A stretch of DNA of 64,000 bases, taken from positions 124,001 to 188,000 of the forward strand of contig JADJBW010000002.1 of assembly GCA_016703525.1 (NCBI GenBank), read 5' to 3'. Under the pieces are notes generated by a model that was given only the letters and a program-made list of their open reading frames with translations, was not told where the DNA came from and did not search any database. The position numbers were made by a program, and so were the translations under genes. Of this stretch, positions 16,922 to 27,873 are shown piece by piece (the first letter of the stretch is position 1; each line of letters opens with the position of its first letter). The DNA is from Actinomycetota bacterium. GTDB taxonomy: Bacteria > Actinomycetota > Acidimicrobiia > Acidimicrobiales > Microtrichaceae.

Positions 16922-16936
16922 CTGACGCACCGTCAG
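16922..16936 (-). promoter_or_regulatory. Palindromic operator CTGACGnnnCGTCAG, copy 4 (secreted beta-repeat protein)
   Basis: A perfect palindrome 54 bases upstream of ATG 16868. On the minus strand it is followed directly by ATAGGCTACG, which contains a -10-like TAGGCT. The divergent gene starts at 17018, so it could also be affected. Confidence 0.75.
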
Positions 16937-17017
16937 ATGTCGCCATTGACAGGCGTAGTCGTCGGTGATAGTCCAGACAAACCGCCAGAGGCTGGCGGTC
17001 CGATGGGAGGGAACAGA

Positions 17018-19004
<1,987 letters not shown>

Positions 19005-19029
19005 TCGTCGGTTTCCGACATCGATGCAT

Positions 19030-19055
19030 CCGGGGCCGCCTTCGGGCGGCCCCGG
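19030..19055. terminator. 11-bp stem with TTCG tetraloop, bidirectional terminator
   Basis: CCGGGGCCGCC and GGCGGCCCCGG enclose TTCG, a very stable C(UUCG)G hairpin, between the stop of the Gly-rich lipoprotein and the convergent methyltransferase stop. Confidence 0.8.
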
Positions 19056-19068
19056 TCGCGTCCCGGGT

Positions 19069-19944
19069 TCAGACCGCGCTGGCCGATCGGCGGGCCCCGA
19101 CGAGCCACGCGGCGCTGGGGAACGCCACGCCGCTGCCGTCGTGAAGTGACCGAAAGGCGGCCCGCAGGGCGCCAGCCGTCGTCTCGCTCGTTTCGGGCGT
19201 CGCGAGCGCGAGCGCCTGCTGTGCGTTCGTGCGGGTGAGCACGAAGCCGACCGCATCGTCGACCGTGCCCGGGCCGCCGAGGTGCACCGTGGGCGTCAGC
19301 GCGTCGACCGTGATCTCGGCCCACCCCGCGGCGGCGAGGATGTCGACGATCCGCTGCGGCTCCGCCATCGAGAACGGGCCCGGCCCGGTCGTTTGCCATC
19401 GCGGTTCGGCCCCGGCGGTCGTGGTGATGATCTCCTCGGGGAGCAAGTACCAGGGGTTGTCCGCTGCGCGCTGCCAGCACACGAATCGAAGTTCTGCTGT
19501 GGGCGCGGCGAGGCGAGCGAGGTTCGCGAACGCGGAGCCGGGATCCTCGAAGAACATCACGCCGAATCGGCTCATGACGAGATCGAATGGCAGCGCCGCG
19601 GGGCGGGCCGTCGCTGCGTCCGCCTGGATGAACGCCACATTCGTGAGACCGGCCCGCGTTGCCCGCCGGGTCGCCACATCCAACATCGCCCGTGACAGGT
19701 CGACTCCGACGACTGCGCCGTCCGTGGCGCGCTCGGCGGCGCGGATCGCGGTGGTTCCGGCGCCGCATCCGACGTCGAGCACGCGATGGCGCGTGCCCGA
19801 TGGGTATGCGCCGAGGAGCGCGGCGGCGAACGGGGCGAGTTGGCGGTCGTAGCGATCGGCGCTGTGGGCCCAGTTGTCGCCGCCGACTCCCGACCAGAAG
19901 TCCATCTGCGGATCGCGTGGTGCGGGGTCGCGGTGTTCAGCCAT
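19069..19944 (-). CDS. Class I SAM-dependent methyltransferase
   Basis: A 291-residue protein. VLDVGCGAGTTAIRAAE near residue 55 is motif I that binds SAM; VGVDLSRAMLDVA, then FIQADAA and LPFDLVMSRFGVMFFED are motifs II to IV. The pattern NWAHSADRYDRQLAPFAAALL at the N-terminus is typical of UbiE/methyltransferase-11-like enzymes. The C-terminal third is helical and probably gives substrate specificity, which cannot be inferred. It is divergent from fadA6, with 123 bases between. Confidence 0.88.
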   Translation of the reverse strand: MAEHRDPAPRDPQMDFWSGVGGDNWAHSADRYDRQLAPFAAALLGAYPSGTRHRVLDVGCGAGTTAIRAAERATDGAVVGVDLSRAMLDVATRRATRAGLTNVAFIQADAATARPAALPFDLVMSRFGVMFFEDPGSAFANLARLAAPTAELRFVCWQRAADNPWYLLPEEIITTTAGAEPRWQTTGPGPFSMAEPQRIVDILAAAGWAEITVDALTPTVHLGGPGTVDDAVGFVLTRTNAQQALALATPETSETTAGALRAAFRSLHDGSGVAFPSAAWLVGARRSASAV

Positions 19945-20025
19945 GGCGCCACGGTATCGATCGACCTGGGGTCGAGGGCCGGGTTCACCGGCGTGCGAGG
20001 CGAGTCGCTAGCCTGTGCGCCCGAA

Positions 20026-20041
20026 CTGAAACGGGTTCCTG
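20026..20041 (+). promoter_or_regulatory. Imperfect KstR-like palindrome upstream of fadA6
   Basis: CTGAAACGGGTTCCTG fits 13 of the 14 positions of the KstR pattern TnnAACnnGTTnnA and is aligned base for base with the perfect site at 22584. It overlaps a wider GAAAC/GTTTC inverted repeat (20028-20045). It lies 27 bases before the fadA6 ATG. Confidence 0.4.
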
Positions 20042-20067
20042 TTTCGCACGGCAAAGGGGCGCCACGC

Positions 20068-21216
20068 ATGGCTGAGGCATACATCATCGACACCGTTCGC
20101 ACGCCGGTGGGCAAGCGCGGGGGTTCGTTGAGCCAGATTCATCCCGCCGACTTGGGTGCGCACACGCTGAACGCACTCGTCGAGCGCACGGGCATCGACC
20201 CGGGGGCGGTCGAGGATGTGGTGATGGGCTGCCTCGACACGATCGGCCCGCAGGCCGGCGACATCGCCCGTACCTGCTGGCTCGCCGCTGGGCTCCCCGA
20301 ACACGTCCCCGGTGTGACGATCGATCGCCAGTGCGGCTCGTCGCAGCAGGCGGTGCACTTCGCCGCTCAGGGCGTCATGTCGGGCACGCAGGACCTCGTG
20401 GTCGCTGCGGGCGTGCAGAACATGTCGATGATCCCGATCAGCTCCGCAATGACCGTTGCCGAGCCCATGGGCTTCGTCGATCCGTTCCGCACCTCGACGG
20501 GCTGGCTGGCGCGCTACGGCGACCAAGAGGTCAGCCAGTTCCGCGGCGCCGAACTGATCGCCGAGAAGTGGGGGATCAGTCGCGAGCAGATGGAGGAGTT
20601 CGCGATCGAGTCCCACACCCGGGCGATCCGGGCCCGCGCCGAGGGCCGTTTCGCTCGTGAGATCGTGCCGCTCAACGGCCTGGAGTTCGACGAAGGTCCC
20701 CGCGAGCCGAACGTCGAGAAGATCCGCTCGCTCGCCACGCTGACGCCCGGTGGCAGCGTGACGGCCGCGGTCGCATCGCAAATCTCCGACGCGTCGGCGG
20801 CCATGCTGATCGCCTCGGAGCAGGCGGTGAAGGACCACAACCTCACGCCGCGAGCGCGCATCCACCACCTGTCGGTGCGCGGCGAGGACCCGATCTTCAT
20901 GCTCTCGGCGCCCATCCCGGCAACCCGGTACGCGCTCGGCAAGGCGGGCATGACGCTCGACGACATCGATCTCGTCGAGATCAACGAGGCGTTCGCTCCG
21001 GTGGTGCTCGCGTGGGCGAAGGAGCTCGACGCCGACGTGTCGAAGGTCAACGTCAACGGCGGCGCAATCGCATTGGGTCATCCGCTCGGGGCGACCGGCG
21101 TTCGCCTCATGACCACGCTGCTGAACGAGCTCGAGCGCACCGGCGGTCGGTTCGGCCTGCAAACGATGTGCGAGGGCGGCGGACAGGCCAACGTCACGAT
21201 CATCGAGCGCCTGTAG
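20068..21216 (+). CDS. fadA6: FadA6, thiolase of the HIP-CoA pathway
   Basis: A 382-residue thiolase. The nucleophile Cys89 lies in VTIDRQCGSSQQAVHF, and VEINEAFAPVVLAW, VNVNGGAIALGHPLGATG and MCEGGGQANVTIIERL supply the other catalytic His and Cys. The N-terminus (AEAYIIDTVRTPVGKRGGSL), MSMIPISSAMTVAEP and RYGDQEVSQFRGAELIAEKW match FadA6 (Rv3556c) specifically. FadA6 cleaves the linear dioxo diacyl-CoA made after IpdAB opens ring C. I start at ATG 20068, after AAAGGGG, not at the upstream in-frame ATG at 19786 inside the divergent gene. Confidence 0.9.
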   Translation: MAEAYIIDTVRTPVGKRGGSLSQIHPADLGAHTLNALVERTGIDPGAVEDVVMGCLDTIGPQAGDIARTCWLAAGLPEHVPGVTIDRQCGSSQQAVHFAAQGVMSGTQDLVVAAGVQNMSMIPISSAMTVAEPMGFVDPFRTSTGWLARYGDQEVSQFRGAELIAEKWGISREQMEEFAIESHTRAIRARAEGRFAREIVPLNGLEFDEGPREPNVEKIRSLATLTPGGSVTAAVASQISDASAAMLIASEQAVKDHNLTPRARIHHLSVRGEDPIFMLSAPIPATRYALGKAGMTLDDIDLVEINEAFAPVVLAWAKELDADVSKVNVNGGAIALGHPLGATGVRLMTTLLNELERTGGRFGLQTMCEGGGQANVTIIERL

Positions 21217-21320
21217 ATCACTCCGGCCGGCGGGCGAAGCGCCGCCGCGCATTCGGCCGCCGCGTTGTCGGTCCTATGTGGCATCGTTCCGCCTGGGGAC
21301 GCACAATCCGGAGGGATCAG

Positions 21321-22553
21321 ATGACGATGCGCTTGGGGAAGTCTGCCGCGGCTCGTGTGCGCGCCGTGGGTATCGCGGTTGCGATCGCGGCCGCAGGGTG
21401 TGTGCCCGGGCCAGGCACCACCTCGACCACGTCGACCACATCGACCACGTCGACCACGTCGACCACGACGACCACGACGACCACGACCGTTCCGCCGGCC
21501 GGATCGGTCGCCGACGTGGCGTCGGGCGGATTCCACAGCTGCGCGGCGCTCGCATCGGGCCAGGTGAAGTGCTGGGGTGGAAACGTGTACGGCGTGTTGG
21601 GCGATGGCGGGACCGCAGATCACCTGAGCCCGGTCGCTGCGGTCGGTGTGATCGACGCGGTCGAGGTCGACGCGAACGCCTACAACACGTGCGCTCGCCT
21701 GTCGGGCGGAACCGTGCAGTGTTGGGGTAACAACAGCTCGGGACAGCTCGGCAGCGGCACGGCGGTGGCCTCGACGTCCACCCCGGTCACCGTCAGCGGG
21801 TTGAACGACGCGACCTCGATCGCTGTCGGGTGGTGGCATACGTGTGCCGTTGTCTCGGGCGGCGCGGTGAAATGCTGGGGGGCGAACAGCGACGGCCAAC
21901 TCGGAGACGGGACGCGGACCGCTCGCTCCACGCCGGTTGCGGTCAGCGGGATATCCGACGCGGTCGCAGTATCGACGGGGTACTTCAGCACCTGTGCGGT
22001 CCGGGCAACCGGTCAGGTGCTGTGCTGGGGCGGCAACACCGGCGGTCAGTTGGGTGATGGCACGACGACCTCTCGCCTGACGCCAACAGCCGTGGTCGGC
22101 ATCTCCGATGCCACCCAGGTGCTCCAGGGCGGAGCCCACTGGGCATGCGCGGTGCGGTCCGGCGGAGCGATCCGCTGCTGGGGCAACTCGCCGCAGATGC
22201 TCGGCAACGGCGCTGCGGCCGGGAGCACGACCCCGGTGGATGTGCCCGGTGTGAACTCGGCTGTGTCGGCCCGAGGATCGCTCGGCCACCTGTGCGTCCG
22301 GCTCGCCGACGGAAGCGCTCGGTGCTGGGGGCAGAACTTCGCCGGCCAGATCGGCGACGGCACGACCACGGCTCGCCCGCTCCCCACGCCGGTGGACGGA
22401 CTGACCGGTGCGCGAGAGGTCGACGCCGATGGCAACTCGTGCGCTTTGACAGGCGGGGGCACGGTTGTCTGCTGGGGGCTCAACGACCGTGGCCAGGTCG
22501 GCGACGGCACGACGAGCAGGCGCCTCGTACCGACCCCCGTCGTCGGTCTCTGA
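21321..22553 (+). CDS. Secreted RCC1-repeat lipoprotein
   Basis: A 410-residue protein with lipobox AAAGC (Cys near residue 27), a Thr/Ser linker encoded by 9-base repeats, then seven RCC1-type blades of about 50 residues. Each blade has a CAxxxxGxVxCWGxNxxGQLGDGT core, so a seven-bladed beta-propeller is expected outside the membrane. The two cysteines per blade could form disulphides. ATG 21321 has GGAGGG six bases upstream. In bacteria such propellers are common in exported proteins of unknown ligand. It follows fadA6 on the same strand after about 100 bases, but no common role is evident. Confidence 0.88.
   Translation: MTMRLGKSAAARVRAVGIAVAIAAAGCVPGPGTTSTTSTTSTTSTTSTTTTTTTTTVPPAGSVADVASGGFHSCAALASGQVKCWGGNVYGVLGDGGTADHLSPVAAVGVIDAVEVDANAYNTCARLSGGTVQCWGNNSSGQLGSGTAVASTSTPVTVSGLNDATSIAVGWWHTCAVVSGGAVKCWGANSDGQLGDGTRTARSTPVAVSGISDAVAVSTGYFSTCAVRATGQVLCWGGNTGGQLGDGTTTSRLTPTAVVGISDATQVLQGGAHWACAVRSGGAIRCWGNSPQMLGNGAAAGSTTPVDVPGVNSAVSARGSLGHLCVRLADGSARCWGQNFAGQIGDGTTTARPLPTPVDGLTGAREVDADGNSCALTGGGTVVCWGLNDRGQVGDGTTSRRLVPTPVVGL
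21418..21488 (+). repeat. Tandem 9-base repeat encoding the Thr-Ser/Thr-Thr linker
   Basis: Successive TCGACCACG and ACGACCACG units (about eight) encode the linker after the lipidated Cys of the RCC1 protein. Similar Thr linkers follow other lipoboxes in the window. Confidence 0.8.
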
Positions 22554-22583
22554 TCGGCGCCGCGCCGCACCCAGAAGGCGGCG

Positions 22584-22599
22584 CTAGAACCTGTTCTAG
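22584..22599 (+). promoter_or_regulatory. KstR-type operator overlapping a leaderless promoter
   Basis: CTAGAACCTGTTCTAG is a perfect 7+7 palindrome with a 2-base centre and fits the published KstR motif TnnAACnnGTTnnA completely. Its right half overlaps TAGTAT (22597-22602), a good -10, with the GTG start 8 bases further. Bound KstR would block this promoter. Confidence 0.75.
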
Positions 22600-22610
22600 T
22601 ATCGGCGTTC

Positions 22611-23836
22611 GTGAACTTCGACGACACCCCTGCGGAGGCGGCGTTTCGCGCCCAGGTTCGCGATTTCCTCGCGTCCCACGCGCCCGAAGGCGGGCGACGA
22701 GTCCGACTGGTCGCAACGGCGCGGCCACCGACCCCGAGGTTGCCGAGGACTATCGCCGACGCTGCCACCACTGGCAACGCACCCTCTACGACAACGGCTG
22801 GGCCGGCGTCGCATGGCCGAAGGGCTTCGGCGGCCGTGGTGGCACCCCAGCCGATCAGATCATCTTCAATCAGGAACTCGCGAAGTTCGATGCGACCAGC
22901 GGGTTCCTCGCCGTGGGAATGGGCCTCGTCGGCCCAACGCTCATGGCCCACGGCACGCGGGAGCAGCAGCAACGCCACCTCACGCCGCTGTTGCGCGGCG
23001 ACGAGGTCTGGTGCCAGCTCTTCAGCGAGCCGGGAGCCGGAAGCGACCTCGCGTCGTTGGCGACGCGGGCGATCCGCGACGGCGACGAGTGGATCGTCAA
23101 TGGACAGAAGGTCTGGACGTCGAGCGCCCAGCACGCCGACTTCGGCATCCTGTTGACCCGTACCGATCCCGACGCGGCGAAGCACGGCGGCATCACGTAC
23201 TTCATCGTCGACATGCGCACGCCCGGTATCGAGGTTCGTCCGCTGGTCCAGGCGCAGGGCGTCGCACACTTCAACGAGGTGTTCCTCAGCGACGTGCGGA
23301 TCCCGGCCGCCAACATGGTCGGCGACGAGAACGGCGGCTGGACGGTCGCCCGAACCACGATGCGCAACGAGTCCGCCATGATCTCCGGCGGCGGCCAGGC
23401 GACCACGTTCGCGACGGTGCTCAGTACCGCCCGCCGCTGTGGTCGAACCGACGATCCGATCGTCCGCCAGGAGCTGGCGAAGGTCTGGGGGAACGAACAG
23501 ATCCTCCGATACCTGAGCATGCGCACGCAGACGGCGGTCATGACGGGTCGTCGCGAGCTCGCGGTGCACGGGAGCCTGCTGAAGAACTTCTTCACACGAT
23601 CGTTCACGCATCGCGGCACGCTCGGCGTGCATCTCGAGGGTGCGGAGGGCATGCTCGACGCGGACGCCGAGGGCGCGGGGTTCTGGCAGTACCAGTGCAT
23701 CAACCAGTTTGCTCCGCGCATCGGTGGCGGCACCGAGGAGGTCCATCGCAACAACCTGGCCGAGCAGGTGCTCGGGTTGCCGCGCGAGCCCACCTCGGAT
23801 CACGACGTACCGTGGTCCCAGTCGAGGAGGGCGTGA
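22611..23836 (+). CDS. Acyl-CoA dehydrogenase of the KstR-type regulon (frameshifted near 22700)
   Basis: About 408 residues across two frames. The first 27 residues (NFDDTPAEAAFRAQVRDFLASHAPE) are read from GTG 22611. The frame then changes between about 22692 and 22712 and continues ATDPEVAEDYRRRCHHWQ to the stop at 23836. The remainder is intact: WCQLFSEPGAGSDLASL, NGQKVWTS, HFNEVFLSDVRIP and the C-terminal IGGGTEEVHRNNLAEQVLGLP. It should dehydrogenate a steroid side-chain or ring acyl-CoA; the FadE paralogue is not resolved. The KstR-type box and the SDR gene overlapping its stop (TGATG) point to a small steroid operon. Confidence 0.82.
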
Positions 23837-24693
23837 TGCGCGACGGGGTGCGGCTGCCACCTCAGGCGGCGAGCGATCGCCAGGACGCACCGATGCTCGA
23901 GGGTCGCGTCGCGCTCGTCACGGGCGTCGGTCCCGGGTTGGGTCGCGACATCGCCGTGCAGCTGGCTCGTCACGGTGCCGACGTCGTGCTCGTCGCGCGT
24001 AGCGAGCGGGTGATGCCGGCGGTCGCCGCCGAGATCGAGTCGCTCGGCCGGCGTGCCTGGCAGGTGTGCGCGGATGTCACCTCGGCGTCGGACTGCGCCG
24101 CGCTCGCCGAGCGCGTCGCGGCGATCGGGCCGCTGGACATTCTGGTCAACTCGGCGTTCCACGCGGGCGACATGGGTCGATTCGAGACGGCCGACCTGGC
24201 CCGTTGGCGACGGCCGGTCGACGTCAACTACTTCGGCACGCTGCAGGTCACCCAGGCGCTGCTCCCGGCGCTCAAGGCGGCGGGCGATGCTCGCGGTGAT
24301 GCCCGCATCGTGATGATCAACACCATGTCGATCCACGACCTGGAGGCCGGCCACGGCTCCTACGCCGGGTCGAAGGCTGCGCTCGGCGCCGTGACGAAGA
24401 CGCTCGCACGCGAGCTCGGGGGCTATGGCATCCGGGTCAACGCCGTGCATCCCGGCTACATCTGGGGTGACAGCGTCCGCATCTACTTCGACTGGCAGGC
24501 AACCGAGGTCGGAGAAGGAACGACGTGGGAGGACGTCTACGCGGATCGGGCATCCGAGACGTGCCTGGGATACCTGCCGCACTCCTCCGAGATCGCCGGA
24601 GCGGTCGTGTTCTTCGCGTCACCGCTCGCCGCGTGCGTCACCGGGACGGCACTTCCGGTGAACGGCGGGCACTGGCTTCCGCCGTCTGCGTAG
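23836..24693 (+). CDS. Short-chain dehydrogenase/reductase
   Basis: A 285-residue SDR. After an N-terminal extension of about 20 residues, GRVALVTGVGPGLGRDIA is the cofactor site (the usual TGxxxGxG is TGVGPGLG). VNSAFHAG replaces the NNAG motif, and the active site has NTMSIHD and YAGSK. NSA in place of NAG is uncommon but seen in divergent SDRs. ATG 23836 overlaps the acyl-CoA dehydrogenase stop and has GGAGG upstream. It likely acts on a hydroxyacyl-CoA or hydroxysteroid in the same KstR-controlled step. Confidence 0.85.
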   Translation: MRDGVRLPPQAASDRQDAPMLEGRVALVTGVGPGLGRDIAVQLARHGADVVLVARSERVMPAVAAEIESLGRRAWQVCADVTSASDCAALAERVAAIGPLDILVNSAFHAGDMGRFETADLARWRRPVDVNYFGTLQVTQALLPALKAAGDARGDARIVMINTMSIHDLEAGHGSYAGSKAALGAVTKTLARELGGYGIRVNAVHPGYIWGDSVRIYFDWQATEVGEGTTWEDVYADRASETCLGYLPHSSEIAGAVVFFASPLAACVTGTALPVNGGHWLPPSA

Positions 24694-24772
24694 CCCCAGC
24701 TATGCACCTTCGTGCCATTACGCTACCTTTCGCTGAGGTTCGTGGGACGCGTGTCTGGGGAAGGACATCAAG

Positions 24773-26924
24773 GTGGGCGAGTCGGAGCAGTTGCGGCAGG
24801 TGGAGCGCCGGTACCGGCGCCACTTGACCCATCAGCGTCCACTGAACGGGTTCATCCGAGCCAGCCGCGAGTACGCCGAGCGGCTGGTCGAGTCCGACCC
24901 GGATCAGGCGATGGAGGTCGCGTTCGCCGGCCTCGACGCGTTGCCGAATCCTCCGACGGCGCGGTGGGCAGGCGAGGCGGTCGAACTGCTCGAGGTGGCG
25001 CGGCGGGCCGCGGATGCCGTCGGAGCGACCGATCGGGTGATCGAGACGCTGCACCGCCAGCGGCAGATCGCGGAGCTTGGGGTGGCGCCGCCGGGGTCGG
25101 CATCCGTCGGGGCGCTGCGACGGGTCACCGCAGCCGAACTGGCCCGTTCGGGGTCGATCGAGCGCGCGGCCCGTGAGTTGGCGGGAGCCGTCTCGGCGAG
25201 CGGAACGGACGCGGCGGAGATGGCGGCGACGGCGACGGCGATCATCCTGTTGGCGCTCGACCACGGCGCGTCGGCCGCGTTCGCGTCGCCGCTCCAAGCA
25301 GCGTTGCGCGAGGCGGTCGCCGCCACCGGCTTGACCCCCTGGCCGCAGGCGGCGCTGACGGTGTTGGCGGTTGAGGCGGGGGCGGTCGACGAAGCCGCGG
25401 TGCTCGCTCGCGGCGTTGACGATGCGGCATCTGCCATGCGTTCGGGTTACGCACCGCTGTTGCTCGCGACCGGGCTGGCCGTGGCCGCGGCCGGGTCCTT
25501 CGGTGCGGCGCAGGAGCGATGGGCGCGTGCCCTCGGCGACGAGCCCTCGGCGGCGCTTCGGCCGACCATCGCCGCCGTTCGCGGCGAGGCGCTCGCGTCG
25601 AACGGGCAGTTCGCCGAGGCCCTGCCGTTCCTGCGTGAGGCGCGCGCCGCGCGACTCGGCGACGGCATGCGGGTACGCATCGGTGAGGCGCTGGCGATGG
25701 CGTTCGCCGGAACCGCACGCTTCGACGAGGCCTACCGAGAGGTCGTCGAGGTCGTCGACCTGCTGCGGACGAGGGCGGCGCCGGGCCGCGAAGTTGTGTT
25801 GGATCTCCGACAGGGCGGACCGATGGTGTCCCGAACGGGGGGCACGCGGTCGACGGTGCCGGTGCTCGAGCGGCGGCTCGCGGCCATCGAGCGGTTGTTC
25901 GAGATGCGCACGCGAGAACTCGCCGACGCGAGGGCCGAGGTGGCGCGGCTGCACGACCTCGCGGCGCTCCGCCGCAGCGTCGAGCCGTCGCCCGCCGACA
26001 TCGTCGAGCGCATGCTGAGCGACGACCCCGGTGCCTCCGAGAGGGCGGTCGGCGCAGGGGACGACATCGACGAACCGTCATCGGAGGTGGCGCCCGGCGC
26101 GTCGGCCCCGGCGGTGCCCACCGAGCCGAGCCACGCGTCGCCACCGGTCGACCCGCGTGACTTCGAGTCGGAGGTTCTGCTCTATCAAGCGGTCGCGCAG
26201 GGCTGGATCGAGCTCCGGTACGACGTCGTGGTCGATGCGTCGACGAACCGCCCGATGGGCGTGCACGGTCGGGTCTGGATCCGCGACCCGCGGGAGCGAC
26301 GTGCCGCTACGGGTCGCCACGTCCGACGTGGCGCGCCTTGGATTCTCGCGAGACGTCGTGCGGGCGGCGGTGCGCTCGTCGATGGAGCGTGCGCGCTCCT
26401 GGCCCGGCATGGCGGCGCCGCACCGACACCTCTTGAGCCTGCCGTCCGATCTGCTGACCCCCGAGGTCGCGGACGGACTGATCGAAGCCGGAGCGGGTAC
26501 CGAATGGCCCGAGCAGCTGATCGTGCTCGCCGAGACCGACGGTCCGCTCGATCCCGAGTGCGCTCACGCGCTCAGCGACCTCGCTCACGCCGGGGTCGGC
26601 GTGGGTGTCGAGTTCACCCGCTGGAGCGACGCGTGGCGGCTGGCGACGAGTCACCCGGTCGGGGTCATCGCGATCGCATCGTCATCGGTGGACGACGCAA
26701 GCGAGTGGGAGTCGAGCCTCTTCGACGCGTTCGTGTCGGTGGCGACGCGGATGGGCTCCTCGGTGGGGCTCGTGCGAACGCGATCGTCGCTGCCGAGAGC
26801 CCCCCGATCTGCCCCGATCGCCTGGATCAGTGGCGGCCAGTCGAGCGGGCCGTGGCCGATCGACGGGGCTGTCGACTTCTTCATGAAGGTCGCCCTGGTC
26901 GAGCAGTTCTCGAACCAGCCGTGA
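24773..26924 (+). CDS. Helical-repeat protein with degenerate EAL domain (frameshifted near 26298)
   Basis: About 716 residues across two frames. The first ~370 residues are Ala-rich helical hairpins like TPRs, followed by a predicted coiled coil (LERRLAAIERLFEMRTRELADARAEVARLHDL). An acidic linker leads into an EAL-like domain: WIELRYDVVVDASTNRPMGVHGRVWIRDP occupies the place of the usual xLxYQPIVD...GxEALxRW, with EAL replaced by VHG. After the frame change the C-terminal half continues (LRVATSDVARLGFSRD to VALVEQFSNQP, stop 26924). Catalytic residues appear lost, so it may bind rather than cleave c-di-GMP, or neither. Starts at GTG 24773. Confidence 0.72.
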
Positions 26925-26953
26925 TCGCCGTTCGCGTCGGCGACGGCGATCAC
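26921..26953. terminator. Stem-loop spanning two convergent stop codons
   Basis: GTGATCGCCG and CGGCGATCAC, extended inward by TCGC/GCGA around GTCG, form a ~14-bp stem with one bulge. It contains the ends of both convergent genes, a compact bidirectional terminator. Confidence 0.6.
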
Positions 26954-27828
26954 ATGACGTCGTAGAGGCCGCAGCTCGGGATGACCTCGGGGGTGCGGAA
27001 CGAGGCGAGGATCACACAGCCGAAGTAGCGCCCCGGCGCGCCATCGACCACGCGAACCAGCGAGGCGGCACCCGAATCGGGGAGTCGTTCCGGGGTGCAC
27101 GACGCGTGCTGCAGCCAAGCGAACAGGTCGAGCGTGACGTCCTCGATGGAGGTGAACGGCGCCGTGCACACGCTCGCGATCCAGGCGTTCCAGGTCGTTC
27201 CGGCGTTCGCGGTCACGGTCAGTCGCTGCACATCCCCTTGCGACACCGCCGTCGGCGTGAGGTTGAGCATCACGCCCAGCTCGGCGGCGCTGTACATGCG
27301 GTCGTCGGGCACGGTCGGCGGCGGCACGGTGGTGGGTCGCACGGTGGTGGTGGCTCGCGGCCTAGTCGTGGAAGGCGTCGGTTGCGGGGGAACGGTGGTG
27401 TTCCCCCGAGCCGGTGCCGTCGTTGCCGTGGTCCCCTGCGGGGTTGTCGGCGTTGTCGGCGTCGCCCCGGAGGGGTTGTTTCGCGATGCTGTCGCACCGG
27501 CAACGAGCGCAGCGCCGGTCGGTGATGTACCGCCGGAACCGTCCTCCGACCCGGACCCGGAATCGGAGCCCGGCGTTGCGTCGGCGGTCGTCGACGCCGC
27601 TGCGTCGGAGGGAGCGGCGGTCTCGGGTGTCTTGGAGCGGGGGCGACTGCCGTCGCGGCCGACCTTGTTGACAACGAAGACCTCCTCGTCGCCGTCCCCT
27701 CTGGAGTCGGCGATCGTGGAGCTGTGCGCGCATGCCGTGGTACCGAGCAGCGCGACCGCTGCGAGAGCCGCGAACGCCCTGGCGCCGCGGCGATGGACGC
27801 GGCGGGAGACGGCGTTTGCGGGCGACAT
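26950..27828 (-). CDS. Secreted lipoprotein with Pro/Thr-rich linker
   Basis: A 292-residue exported protein. A basic N-terminus and hydrophobic core end in LLGTTACAH, a probable lipobox (Cys near residue 33). About 120 residues of low-complexity Ser/Gly/Pro/Thr linker follow, rich in TTTV and PTTP. The C-terminal ~120 residues form a compact domain with four cysteines (ASVCTAP, HASCTPE, FGCVIL, PSCGLY) that probably pair. I do not recognise the domain. Confidence 0.78.
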   Translation of the reverse strand: MSPANAVSRRVHRRGARAFAALAAVALLGTTACAHSSTIADSRGDGDEEVFVVNKVGRDGSRPRSKTPETAAPSDAAASTTADATPGSDSGSGSEDGSGGTSPTGAALVAGATASRNNPSGATPTTPTTPQGTTATTAPARGNTTVPPQPTPSTTRPRATTTVRPTTVPPPTVPDDRMYSAAELGVMLNLTPTAVSQGDVQRLTVTANAGTTWNAWIASVCTAPFTSIEDVTLDLFAWLQHASCTPERLPDSGAASLVRVVDGAPGRYFGCVILASFRTPEVIPSCGLYDVM

Positions 27829-27873
27829 GGTGCCGATTGTCGCACGGCGACGGCGAAATGTCCCCCCGGCGAT

